A stretch of DNA of 64,000 nucleotides from JANXQG01 sp963775975 (GTDB taxonomy: Bacteria; Planctomycetota; Planctomycetia; Pirellulales; Thermoguttaceae): contig CAVZKX010000002.1 of NCBI GenBank assembly GCA_963775975.1, positions 930,001 through 994,000 on the forward strand. Direction: 5' to 3'. Made by a program: the position numbers and the translations under genes. Numbering within the stretch: the first letter of the stretch is position 1; each line of letters begins with the position of its first letter. Under the pieces are notes generated by a model that was not told the DNA's origin, did not search any database, and worked only from the letters and a program-made list of their open reading frames with translations. Of the stretch, positions 25,360 through 33,956 are shown in pieces.

Positions 25360-26816
25360 GACTCGGCCTCCGGGCCGAGCCCGTATTCGGCCCAACGGTC
25401 GGTGACGAGTTGCTCGAGACACTCGTCTCGCATTAAGCGGTCTGTTGGAGCGTCGCCACACTCGGTGAATTCTGACGTCGCATCAAGCGCCAATCGCCGA
25501 CTCACGCGTTCCTGGCATGCGGTTAAATCAAGCGGGTCGGGCGGCAATTCCAAATGCCAGGCATCTTCCTCCCAATGAACCTCACGAACTGCGACTGCAA
25601 GTACTTGCTCGATGTTGCGGACATCGACATCTGCATCGACCACCATAAAAAGTCTTGCGTGTTTGAACAGCCGAACGCCGGACGCCAACGCTACGATGTC
25701 TCGCGCTTGCCCGACATAGGTTTTTTCAATGGAAAGGACCGCGATATGCCTCGCAAAGCCGCTCAGTGGCAAGTCGAAGTCGATTAACCCTGGAATACAA
25801 CGTCGCAAGTGCGGTAAGAGGAGTCGCGATAGAAGCCGATCGCGAGAGGGTGATTCGTCGCAATCCAAGCCGCGCACACCGGTTGGCAGAACGCGATCGG
25901 CGCGATGGGTTATCGCAGTGACAAATAGAACGCGAACCGATTGGCCGAAGACTATCGTACTCGCAGGCGTCAGGCGGGATTCAGCGAAAACCTCAGAGGT
26001 GCTCGGATTGATGAATCCTTCGATAACGATATCGGCCTCCGCCGGAACGAGCAAGTCATTTGTTCGGCAGGCGACGGCGTCAAGCGGCTTGTCGCGCAAT
26101 AGTCCTGCAAGGTTCAGCGCATCGGCTGCTGAAGTGATTGAAACCGAACTTGCAAGTTGTACTACGGGGTCGCCGCCGAGGACTATCGCAACCGGCATTT
26201 TTCCGCCGCACTTTCGGTACGCTCCCACCAGTCGCGATGGTTCCGCAAGATCCGTCCAGGCGGCATGCACTGTGTCCCGGCCGGCGATCTGCATATCACC
26301 GAGTAATAGCGATTGAATATGCGTTTCCGGATCGGCGGAAATCGCTGTCGCCGAGTATAATGCCGGCGTATAGATTTGTTTGCCGTACTTCAGCAGCGGC
26401 AGTTCGTCCAGGTCAATATCGCTGCCTAACTTCACCACCTGCTGACACGCTCCCGACTTAACGCGGTTCGCCGCAAAGTTCGCGGCCGCACCGCTCTTGC
26501 CGCCAAAGCGCAGTCGCTCGAGCCAGCCGTCGGGACCCCCGCCGTTCAGCGCGCGATCGATCCGCGCGGTGGCCTCTTCGATCGTGTCAGCGCCCAATGC
26601 TCGCAAGATTCGCGATTCCGTGCCGAAAAGGTTCGTCACCAGCGGAATGTCGTGCCCCTTCACGTTGCGAAAGAGCAGAGCCGGGCCATTTTGCCGGGCC
26701 ACGCGGCGGGTCACTTCCGCGACCTCAAGACACGGATCAACCTCGGCGTCGATCGAGGCCAGCTCTCCGGCTCGGCCCAAGTCTTCGAGAAAATCGGCTA
26801 AGTTGCGATGCGGCAT
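25356..26816 (-). CDS. UbiD-family decarboxylase (probable MqnL)
   Basis: prFMN-dependent decarboxylase of the UbiD family, here likely removing the carboxylate of the naphthoate in futalosine menaquinone synthesis. About 486 residues from MPHRNLADFLEDLGRAGELA (start 26816; an ATG 18 bases upstream is possible). Family features include GPALLFRNVKGHDIPLVTNL, the RVLFVTAITHRADRVLP segment and a C-terminal VVDADVDVRNIEQVLAVAVR. It is the first gene of a minus-strand set with ubiE, ubiX and mqnP, with the ubiX-made cofactor nearby. Confidence 0.9.
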   Translation of the reverse strand: MPHRNLADFLEDLGRAGELASIDAEVDPCLEVAEVTRRVARQNGPALLFRNVKGHDIPLVTNLFGTESRILRALGADTIEEATARIDRALNGGGPDGWLERLRFGGKSGAAANFAANRVKSGACQQVVKLGSDIDLDELPLLKYGKQIYTPALYSATAISADPETHIQSLLLGDMQIAGRDTVHAAWTDLAEPSRLVGAYRKCGGKMPVAIVLGGDPVVQLASSVSITSAADALNLAGLLRDKPLDAVACRTNDLLVPAEADIVIEGFINPSTSEVFAESRLTPASTIVFGQSVRVLFVTAITHRADRVLPTGVRGLDCDESPSRDRLLSRLLLPHLRRCIPGLIDFDLPLSGFARHIAVLSIEKTYVGQARDIVALASGVRLFKHARLFMVVDADVDVRNIEQVLAVAVREVHWEEDAWHLELPPDPLDLTACQERVSRRLALDATSEFTECGDAPTDRLMRDECLEQLVTDRWAEYGLGPEAES

Positions 26817-26981
26817 GAGGGATATTCTAAACACCGAAAGCGGATCGCGAAAGCGCGACAGGACGAAATCGCGAAAAGTAGAACGAGGAGCGATGTGAGT
26901 CGCGTTTTTCGCCCTTTCGCAGTTTCGCGATGAACCGAAGAAAAGGCGCCGGTTGCGGTAGTCCCGTGCATCACGCGCCGA

Positions 26982-28055
26982 CTACTTTTCTTGCCGCGAA
27001 ACGTCGCCGCCAAGTTTCTCGATCCGCTGGCTGAGCGCCTCGCGGGCCTTCGCCTGGGTTGCCGGGTCGGCCTTGGGATCGATCTTCACCGGCGCGTTCA
27101 GAATCAATTCCAACTGCTGCGCGGCAGCACGGCGCGTCGCTTCGTCGTCGCGCGAGAGCAGCGCCAGCCAGACATTCGGATCGCCGACCAGGGTCGCCGC
27201 CACGCTTTCGGGCGTGTCCTCGCCCTGCTGCGCGGAGAGCACGCGGACGATGCGACGAATGCGCGACTGCTGCTCGGCATCGAGATGGTCCATTTTCATT
27301 TGATTCAAATAGCCGAGAACCGGGGGGCCTGCCTCCCGCAGCTTGCGGTCGGCACGTTCGCGGCGGGCACAAAGCGGATCCCCGAGTTGCTCGACCCAGG
27401 CCGCCCACTGCTGGCGATCAGGTTTTTGCGCGCTGCCGGCAAGCTTCACCATTTCGTCCTCGACCGCGCTGGCCGTCGCGGCGATGTGCCATTCGGGCCG
27501 TAGTGCCTCCAGACGAGGAAGCAAGCTCTTGCGGCAATCTTCCGCATGGACGATCAAAAGATGCCAGATGGTCGGCGCTTGCAGCACGCGCGGCTTGTCG
27601 CTGGGCGGCAGCAAGAGACGGACCGGCTGTCCGGGAGTTTGCAGCAGATCAAAGTAACTCTGCGGCCCGTCCTTATCGGCATAGCGCATGAAGAAGCGAC
27701 CTTCCGAACTGAATTCGATGGCCAGTTCGAGCACGATGTCCTTCTTGTCCTCAGTAGTCTTACTGCCGGCGACGGTCTTCGTCCGTTGGTAGTTATAGGA
27801 GACGGAGCCAGTCGCGCCGTTGCTGTTGAAACTGATCCTTTCATGCGTATCGGCGTCGTCGTCCGTCTTAGGCGCGGCAGGGTACGACCAATTGCCGTTG
27901 TTGCTGAGAATCCGCCCTCCCGATATTTCGAAACGCGCTTGGTGCGTTATCCAACGCTGGAAAAGCTGCGTTTGCATCGGCGGTTCCGCCGCCGGGCATT
28001 GGCAGGCCCAACAGGTTAACGCCGCGAGGCAAGCGATCGTAATGCATCTGCGCAT
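26982..28055 (-). CDS. Secreted protein of unknown function
   Basis: About 357 residues. The start at 28055 (MRRCITIACLAAL) follows a GGAG spaced 9 bases and opens a signal peptide ending near CPAAEPP. The N-terminal half is beta-rich (RFEISGGRILSNNGNWSYPA, GRFFMRYADKDGPQSYFDLL). The C-terminal half is helical and HEAT-like (LLSRDDEATRRAAAQQLELI). I do not recognise a named family. The combination resembles exported planctomycete proteins related to DUF-type lipid or polysaccharide binding, but no activity can be assigned. Confidence 0.7.
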   Translation of the reverse strand: MRRCITIACLAALTCWACQCPAAEPPMQTQLFQRWITHQARFEISGGRILSNNGNWSYPAAPKTDDDADTHERISFNSNGATGSVSYNYQRTKTVAGSKTTEDKKDIVLELAIEFSSEGRFFMRYADKDGPQSYFDLLQTPGQPVRLLLPPSDKPRVLQAPTIWHLLIVHAEDCRKSLLPRLEALRPEWHIAATASAVEDEMVKLAGSAQKPDRQQWAAWVEQLGDPLCARRERADRKLREAGPPVLGYLNQMKMDHLDAEQQSRIRRIVRVLSAQQGEDTPESVAATLVGDPNVWLALLSRDDEATRRAAAQQLELILNAPVKIDPKADPATQAKAREALSQRIEKLGGDVSRQEK

Positions 28056-28127
28056 AATTCGGTTCTCCGTAAGAGCCAAACCTACTCTACCATTTTATCC
28101 TGGCATGGGTGAAAGGTAAAACCGGCT

Positions 28128-28181
28128 GTGGGATAGATTGCCAATCTGTCGAGAAAAGGCAGGTTAGCAACCTGCCCCACG
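28128..28181. repeat. GTGGGGCAG two-stem repeat, copy 2
   Basis: Ends GTGGGATAGATTG and CAACCTGCCCCAC. The left half forms a small stem ATTGCCAAT with ATAGATT/AATCTGT. Intergenic between the secreted hypothetical gene and apbE. Confidence 0.8.
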
Positions 28182-28205
28182 ACTAGGGTTCGCTTCGGAG
28201 CATTG

Positions 28206-29249
28206 CTACTGATTACCACGCTCCTCGCGCACGAGCCCGACGCCGCTGTCATGCATCTCCCAGCGGTTGCCATCTGTCGGGCAGAACATAACCATCGCAA
28301 TCGCCGGATGCTGTCGGCAATAGCCTAGCGCCCACTGCGGACCAAGAACATAAGACGCGGTGGATAGGGCGTCGGCTTCGGCGGCCGTCGGGGCGGTCAC
28401 AGTGACCGCCAGCAATCCCTCGGCTGGCTGGCCGCTGCGCGGATCGAGGATGTGGCCATAGCGCCGGCCGCGATGGCGAAATGACTGATGCTGCGCGCCG
28501 GAAGTGCCAGCGGCGCAATCGCGCAGTTCGATTTGGCCCACGCGCACGTCGTCCCGCAACGGGTCTTTTACGCCGATGGTCCAGGGTGCAGTAGGTCCTT
28601 TCTGCCGGAAAGGACTTGTCGGCGCGGCATCGCTAAGAGACGCGGCCTTTTCCGATTGGGGCGGCGTTGGTCCGTCTCGGCAAGCGGGACCTACAAATCC
28701 TCGTGCGGCCACGCTGCTATATCCACCATGCACAAGGAAATCGGTCACACCGTCGGCAAGCAGCGATTCGACTGCCCGATCGACAGCGTAGCCTTTGCCG
28801 ACGCTGCCGAGGTTGAGCCGCACTCCGGGGTTATGGAAACGAATCGTGCCCTTTTGCGGGTCAAGTTCGACCCATTCCCCGCCGACGTGTGCTCGAGCCG
28901 CCACCAATTCGTCGGGCGAAGGGACCGCGCCGGCCCGCCGTGCGAAGCCCCAGGCTTCCCACAGCGGCGTGGCGGTGAGATCGTAGGCTCCGCCGCTGTC
29001 TCGCCAGATTTGCATCGCCAATTGCAGCAAGGCGAACAGCCGCGGCTCAACTTCCACCTCCCGCTCGGCGGCCGTGCGATTGATTTGCGAGATCTCGCTC
29101 TCCGGCTTGAAATAGGACAACTGCCGTTCCAGCGACTGGACGAGATCGAGGGCCTTGAGCGCGGCGGCAGTCGCTTCACCCGCCTGGGATATCGGCAGGC
29201 AGATCTCGAACTCGCACGCCATCGCCTTGCGCGAGAGGTGAATTAGCAC
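28206..29249 (-). CDS. ApbE-family FAD:protein FMN transferase with in-frame repeat insert
   Basis: Transfers FMN from FAD to a Thr in flavoproteins such as Nqr and Rnf subunits. Family motifs are NLGSVGKGYAVDRAVE, FLVHGGYSSVAARG, YGHILDPRSGQPAEG (metal/catalytic) and AEADALSTASYVLGP. Between VAARG and PWTIGVKDPL lies an insert of about 30 residues (starting FVGPACRDGPTPP, ending FRQKGPTA) translated from the GTAGGTCC repeat at 28591-28694. The insert is a multiple of three, so the frame survives, though a surface loop is probably enlarged. No signal peptide is evident, unlike many ApbE proteins. Confidence 0.88.
   Translation of the reverse strand: MLIHLSRKAMACEFEICLPISQAGEATAAALKALDLVQSLERQLSYFKPESEISQINRTAAEREVEVEPRLFALLQLAMQIWRDSGGAYDLTATPLWEAWGFARRAGAVPSPDELVAARAHVGGEWVELDPQKGTIRFHNPGVRLNLGSVGKGYAVDRAVESLLADGVTDFLVHGGYSSVAARGFVGPACRDGPTPPQSEKAASLSDAAPTSPFRQKGPTAPWTIGVKDPLRDDVRVGQIELRDCAAGTSGAQHQSFRHRGRRYGHILDPRSGQPAEGLLAVTVTAPTAAEADALSTASYVLGPQWALGYCRQHPAIAMVMFCPTDGNRWEMHDSGVGLVREERGNQ
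28591..28694. repeat. GTAGGTCC inverted repeat, copy 2 (inside apbE)
   Basis: Ends GTAGGTCCTTT and CGGGACCTAC; homologous to 24520-24625. It lies entirely in the ApbE coding frame and is translated as the Gly/Pro-rich insert. Confidence 0.85.
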
Positions 29250-29275
29250 TTCGTATTGAATCGGTAATGAGTTTT

Positions 29276-29302
29276 GTGGGGCAGGTTGCCAACCTGCCCC
29301 AC
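29276..29302. repeat. GTGGGGCAG repeat, single-stem copy 3
   Basis: A 27-base near-perfect palindrome (GTGGGGCAGGTTG then the complement) between the ApbE and ClpP-like genes: half of the two-stem unit. Confidence 0.85.
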
Positions 29303-29303
29303 G

Positions 29304-29885
29304 TTAACGCCCTCGCTTACGCTTGGGGTTGGGATGTTTCTCGACCGCGCGGCGGAGCAATGGTAATTCGTGTAGCTCAACAAGCTCAGCCAGCCCCGCG
29401 GCTGCCAGCTCATCGCCGCCGACGTATCGACCGGCGTGCGTCCACTCGGTGATCTTCTCCGGCGTGACGCCGAAAAGCCGGGCAAGCAGCGCGTCCATGT
29501 CCTTCTCCAGCGATCCGAAATGCCGCGCCCATTCGGCCGCTTCCACCAGGCCGACGTTTTCTTCGCTTTGCCACTTCATGTGATGGAACAAGCAAACGGA
29601 GTAGGGCGTAACCAATCTCCTTCCGCAGGCGGCGAACGGCCAGAGCGCGGCCGACGAGCATTCGCCCGCGATGATGCCCGTTGCTCGAAGTCCGCGAAGC
29701 AAGATCAGCGAAGTCAGCGCGACGCCGCAATAGGGGCTGCCGCCTGGCGAGTCGAAGTAAAGGATGCATTCGCCGCCCGGTTCGACGGAAAGCAGCTTGT
29801 CGCACATATCGGTCTGATTGTCGGTCAGATCGCCGGCGATGGCGATTTCCAGCGGGCCTTCGCGGTCGTGCTCGGAGTCTTGCAT
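29304..29885 (-). CDS. ClpP-like serine protease
   Basis: A 193-residue ClpP-fold protein starting at 29885 (MQDSEHDREGPLEIAIAGDL). It has DSPGGSPYCG, the nucleophile in GECSSAALWPFA and His in VCLFHHMKW, plus the helical C-terminus (GVTPEKITEWTHAGRYVGGD). The last residues NPKRKRGR come from one arm of the GAAGCCCGACGCGCAAG repeat, so the original C-terminus may have been different. Planctomycetes carry several ClpP-type subunits; this one is not next to a clpX, so its partner is unknown. Confidence 0.85.
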   Translation of the reverse strand: MQDSEHDREGPLEIAIAGDLTDNQTDMCDKLLSVEPGGECILYFDSPGGSPYCGVALTSLILLRGLRATGIIAGECSSAALWPFAACGRRLVTPYSVCLFHHMKWQSEENVGLVEAAEWARHFGSLEKDMDALLARLFGVTPEKITEWTHAGRYVGGDELAAAGLAELVELHELPLLRRAVEKHPNPKRKRGR

Positions 29886-29970
29886 GGTCGTCTCATTGTA
29901 ACTGGCCCTCCAAGAATTATCGACGGCTATTTCGGCTCGGTGATAGCTTCTCCTCGCGGTACACGATAAA

Positions 29971-31107
29971 ATGCAACGTATGAGAAACATCGGCTTGATT
30001 GTCGTTTTGGCCATCGTTTTGGGCCTGGGCATCGGGGCTTCCAGTGCCACGCTCCGGGCGCGGCATACGACGCCCATCGGCGGCGCCAAAGTGGCAGTGG
30101 ACGCCGATGCCTTCGACTTCGGCGAAATGGACTCGTCCAAGGATGGCAGCCACGACTTCAAGTTCACAAATAAAGGCGACTCGCCGCTGCGATTGGCCAA
30201 AGGAGCCTCCTCGTGCCGCTGCACCGTGGGCGAAATCGCCGACGCCGAAGTCGCGCCCGGTCAATCGACCACCGTTAAAATCACTTGGAAGTCAAAACAT
30301 TATGCCGGCCTATTCAAGCAAAGCGTGACGATCAATACGAATGATCCGAATCGCCGCGAAGTCATCTTGACGATCAGCGGCAATTACACGGAGCCGGTCC
30401 ACTTCGAAGACGATGAACTGAACTTCGGGCAGATCGTAGGCGATGAGCCCGTCACGCGAGAGGCCCGCATTTTCAGCAAATTATCCAATTTGTCGCAGCG
30501 GATTCTCAGCCACAAGCTCACCGGGCCAGACGATGCGAAGTTTTTCCAAGTCGAAATCCGGCCCTTGACGGCTGACGAAATGAAAAAAACCCAGGGCATG
30601 GCCAGCGGCGTCGCCGTCAAAGTTACCGTCAAACCGGGCTTGCCTCCAGGGAGTTTTGGGCAGACAATCCTCATGCAAACCAACATCGCGGTGATGCCGG
30701 AGCTGCGGCTGGTGCTGTCGGGATCGATGGGCAAGGACGTTTCGGTCGTCGGCAATGGCTGGGACGATGAGCTTGGCGTGCTGCGGATCGGCACGGTCAA
30801 ACTCGGAACTCCCGTCCAGCGGCAGTTGCAACTCCTCGCACGCGGCGCCAGCGCCAAGAGTATTCGCTACAACGTGGTTCACGTCGAGCCCGACTTTCTC
30901 AAAGTGAAGCTCGGCGAACCCGAGTCAATCGAAGGGAGCAGGCTGTCGCGAACCATGTTGACGATCGACATTCCACCGCAAACCGCGCCGGCCAAGTATA
31001 TGGGCGACGTTAACGACAAACCGGCAGAGATTGATATCGATACAACGAGTCCCGAGGTCCACCAGTTGCGGATTCGCATTCGCTTTGCGGTGGACAATGG
31101 AAAATAA
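29971..31107 (+). CDS. DUF1573-domain exported protein
   Basis: A 378-residue protein with an N-terminal signal or anchor (IGLIVVLAIVLGLGIGASSA) followed by a DUF1573 domain, recognisable from DFGEMDSSKDGSHDFKFTN, GASSCRCTVGE and TITISG-like strands. DUF1573 is an Ig-like fold of the ASPM-SPD-2-Hydin group. A second Ig-like domain follows. It is divergent from the ClpP-like gene, and the next gene overlaps its 3' end. It is likely coexpressed with the multihaem lipoprotein downstream; the pairing suggests a joint surface or electron-transfer role. Confidence 0.85.
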   Translation: MQRMRNIGLIVVLAIVLGLGIGASSATLRARHTTPIGGAKVAVDADAFDFGEMDSSKDGSHDFKFTNKGDSPLRLAKGASSCRCTVGEIADAEVAPGQSTTVKITWKSKHYAGLFKQSVTINTNDPNRREVILTISGNYTEPVHFEDDELNFGQIVGDEPVTREARIFSKLSNLSQRILSHKLTGPDDAKFFQVEIRPLTADEMKKTQGMASGVAVKVTVKPGLPPGSFGQTILMQTNIAVMPELRLVLSGSMGKDVSVVGNGWDDELGVLRIGTVKLGTPVQRQLQLLARGASAKSIRYNVVHVEPDFLKVKLGEPESIEGSRLSRTMLTIDIPPQTAPAKYMGDVNDKPAEIDIDTTSPEVHQLRIRIRFAVDNGK

Positions 31108-33169
31108 GCCCGCCATGCAAAAGCAATCACGGATGCCGCTAACAATGGAAACGCGAAACGCACGGCCTTGTGCGGATAAGTACTGCGCAATTACTCTTAT
31201 TCTCTTTCTGATGACTGGATGCGGGGACTCACAATCCAAGCAGCAGGCGAAGTCGAGCGATTCGGCTGCGGCACGGAATTCGGCTTCAAGCCATCCAGAC
31301 GATTCGGCCGCCGCAAAACCTAAGAGCGCAGCGGGCAAACTCGGCTTCGATCGCACCTGGACGCCCAGCGGCCATGCCGCGCCCAAACCGCTGGCCACGC
31401 CGGCGGCGGCACACTTGACCGCCAACGACGATGAACGCTACCCCGACGTAATTCCGGCCCCCGTCGTCGGCGCTCGTAGTAGCACCGATCCTCCAGCCCC
31501 CGCTCCGCCAACCAGCAATCCGCTTCGCGACGCGACTCCGCCCGCGGCATCCGGCCGGCCGCAAGAGCCGCTTCCCGCCCAGTCGCCGCCATCATCGGGC
31601 GATCCCATTCCGGCCATTCCGACAAAGCCTGCACCAGCGGTGACCGGCCCGCTACTGGCGCCGGAAACGCCGACTGCCGAGCCGAAACCGCAGCCCAAGG
31701 AGCATACCTTGGACAACGCCCGGCCTGGACCGCGAACGAACAAAAACAGTGGCATCCCCTTCGATCCGATCAAGGAGAATGGCCCGATATTCGTCGATTG
31801 GCCCAAGCCAAAGCTGGCGCTAGTGATCACCGGCATGCAAGCCGGCTATCTGGAGCCGTGCGGCTGCGCCGGGCTCGAGCGCATGAAAGGCGGCATGAGC
31901 CGCCGCTACACGCTCTTCAAAACGCTCCGCGACAAGGGCTGGCCGGTCGTCGGCATGGACGTGGGAGGAACCGCGAAGGGGTTCGGCAAGCAGGCGGAAA
32001 TCAAGTTCCAAATCTCCGTCAACGGCATGAATGCGATGCGCTACAGTTCCGCCGCGCTGGGCCTCTCCGATCTCATGCTTCCGACTGAAGAGGTGCTCTC
32101 GCAGACGATGCCGGCGAACGCCGACTCCAAGACAATGTTCGTCTGCGGCAACGTCGGCCTCTTCGCATTCGATGAGCACATGCTGCCGCGAACGCAACTG
32201 ATTAGGACCGGCTTCAAGACGATCGGCGTCACGGCCATCGTCGGCGATACGTACCGGCAAAAGCTCCAAGCCAATAGCAATTTGAAAATGATCTCCGCCG
32301 AAAAGCTGCTGGACGAGGCCGTGCCCATGCTAAAAAGCCAAGCCAAATACATGGTCCTGCTCGCCCACGCGACTCACGCCGAGGCCGTCGCGCTGGGCAA
32401 GAAATACCCCGACTTCAATCTGGTCATCTGCTCGAACGGCGGCGCCGAACCGCCCAAGGATGCCGAGGAGATCAACAAAGGCGGAACGAAGCTGATCGAG
32501 GTGGGCGAAAAGGGAATGTGCGCGATCGTCATCGGTCTCTACGACGATCCGCAGCAGCCAATGCGCTATCAGCGTGTGACGCTCGATTCCCGCTTCAAAT
32601 CCGCGCCGGAGATGACGGCCCTGATGTCGGCCTACCAGGACCAGCTCAAGGAACTCGGCCTGAGCGGGCTGGGCATCCGGCCGCTGCCGCATCCGCTCGC
32701 CGCGACGAACGGCGACTACGTCGGCAGCCAGGCTTGCGCGAACTGCCACGAGGAGTCGTATCGCGTCTGGAAGAAGACGCCGCACAGCCAGGCCTTTTCG
32801 GTACTGAAGAATGCCGTGCCGCCGCGGACTTTCGATCCCGAGTGCATCAGTTGCCACGTTGTTGGTTGGAACCCGCAGAAATACTTCCCGTACAAAAGCG
32901 GCTATCTCAGCGAGAAGGAAACGCCCAAACTGACCAACGTCGGCTGCGAGGACTGCCACGGACCGGGTGAGCGTCACGTCTGGGCGGAGAACCACGGTAC
33001 GCCAAACCAGCAGCAGGGCTTCCGACAAGCCGTCCGCCTCACGGAAGAGGAAGCAGCCAACCCTAATTGCCCCAAGCAGAACTGCTGGTCATGCCACGAC
33101 CTCGACAACAGCCCGGAATTCAAGTTTCCGCTGTACTTCCCATTCATCAAGCATGTTGAGAAGCAGTAG
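31097..33169 (+). CDS. Lipoprotein with metallophosphatase-like domain and four haem-c sites
   Basis: Exported protein of about 690 residues. A lipobox (LILFLMTGCGDS) follows a start at 31097 (31115 and 31133 are alternatives). A long Pro/Ala-rich linker runs to about residue 225. Then comes a domain like the metallophosphatase half of bacterial 5'-nucleotidases (LALVITGMQAGYLEPCGCAG, MDVGGTAKGFG, ICSNGGAEPP). The C-terminus is a multihaem module with CANCH, CISCH, CEDCH and CWSCH, similar to cytochrome c554-type families. The N-terminal CGCAG replaces the usual metal-binding Asp region, so enzyme activity is doubtful. It probably forms part of an outer electron-transfer system with the DUF1573 protein. 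Confidence 0.88.
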   Translation: MENKPAMQKQSRMPLTMETRNARPCADKYCAITLILFLMTGCGDSQSKQQAKSSDSAAARNSASSHPDDSAAAKPKSAAGKLGFDRTWTPSGHAAPKPLATPAAAHLTANDDERYPDVIPAPVVGARSSTDPPAPAPPTSNPLRDATPPAASGRPQEPLPAQSPPSSGDPIPAIPTKPAPAVTGPLLAPETPTAEPKPQPKEHTLDNARPGPRTNKNSGIPFDPIKENGPIFVDWPKPKLALVITGMQAGYLEPCGCAGLERMKGGMSRRYTLFKTLRDKGWPVVGMDVGGTAKGFGKQAEIKFQISVNGMNAMRYSSAALGLSDLMLPTEEVLSQTMPANADSKTMFVCGNVGLFAFDEHMLPRTQLIRTGFKTIGVTAIVGDTYRQKLQANSNLKMISAEKLLDEAVPMLKSQAKYMVLLAHATHAEAVALGKKYPDFNLVICSNGGAEPPKDAEEINKGGTKLIEVGEKGMCAIVIGLYDDPQQPMRYQRVTLDSRFKSAPEMTALMSAYQDQLKELGLSGLGIRPLPHPLAATNGDYVGSQACANCHEESYRVWKKTPHSQAFSVLKNAVPPRTFDPECISCHVVGWNPQKYFPYKSGYLSEKETPKLTNVGCEDCHGPGERHVWAENHGTPNQQQGFRQAVRLTEEEAANPNCPKQNCWSCHDLDNSPEFKFPLYFPFIKHVEKQ

Positions 33170-33956
33170 AGCGAAACGTCATCCCCGCCCGATTCCGGCG
33201 CAGCTTCTCGTACCTGCCGCGGTCTAAGATGCGGCCGAGGCGGCGAATGAAGATTTCCAAAAGACTGTGGGCAACCGAGCATGCGTTCTTGAACTTCAGC
33301 GCGCTCGATTTGCCGTCGGCACGCTCCTTCGGTATGACGGGAATCTCCTGGTACGTCGCCCCCATGTAGAGCAGCCGCGTCACCAAGTCCGCCTGGAAGC
33401 CGAAGCCGGGCGAGTTCGGGTGCCAGCGCATCACGTCGTAGCGCGGCAGCACCGCCAGCCCGTTGTAGTAACGAATCCGGCAGCCGCTGAGCAGATTCAC
33501 CAGCCGCGTGTACGTCCGTGAGATCATCCGCCGCGACCACGGCCGGGCGGATGCGTCGGCATGATAAGTCAAGAGAATGTCAGCCTCGCCGAGGCGCTCG
33601 AAGACGCTGACTAGCGTCTCCTTGCTTTCCACATCGTCGCCGCAAATCGCCCGATAGTAGCGTCCGCGGCCAAGAAACGCCGCCTCGACGTAGTTCACGC
33701 CCAGCCCCTGGTTGAACTCGTTCCGCACGAGCGTGATAGGCGCCTCCGGGTTCTCGGCCATGAACTCTTCGATGAGCGGCACGGAACGGTCGCGCGAGGC
33801 ATCGTCGATGATCACGATGTCGTAGCTGCACCCGGCCTCGCTTAAAGCGGCAAGCACCGTCTCCAACGTTGGAATGATGGCCTTCTCCTCGTTGTAGCAA
33901 GCGACGAAGAGCGTAAGATCGCACTGCGTTTCAATATCGGTCAAGTATGTCGTCAT
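33147..33956 (-). CDS. Glycosyltransferase family 2
   Basis: A 269-residue GT-A enzyme: LTLFVACYNEEKAIIPTLET, nucleotide-binding DIVIIDDASRDRSVPL, and ICGDDVESKETL. A short hydrophobic stretch may dock at the membrane, but no real transmembrane helix follows. The stop overlaps the convergent haem-lipoprotein gene by 23 bases. Its start overlaps the upstream membrane-protein gene (ATGA), so the three minus-strand genes 33147-35187 form an operon for sugar transfer to a lipid or polymer. Confidence 0.92.
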   Translation of the reverse strand: MTTYLTDIETQCDLTLFVACYNEEKAIIPTLETVLAALSEAGCSYDIVIIDDASRDRSVPLIEEFMAENPEAPITLVRNEFNQGLGVNYVEAAFLGRGRYYRAICGDDVESKETLVSVFERLGEADILLTYHADASARPWSRRMISRTYTRLVNLLSGCRIRYYNGLAVLPRYDVMRWHPNSPGFGFQADLVTRLLYMGATYQEIPVIPKERADGKSSALKFKNACSVAHSLLEIFIRRLGRILDRGRYEKLRRNRAGMTFRSTASQHA

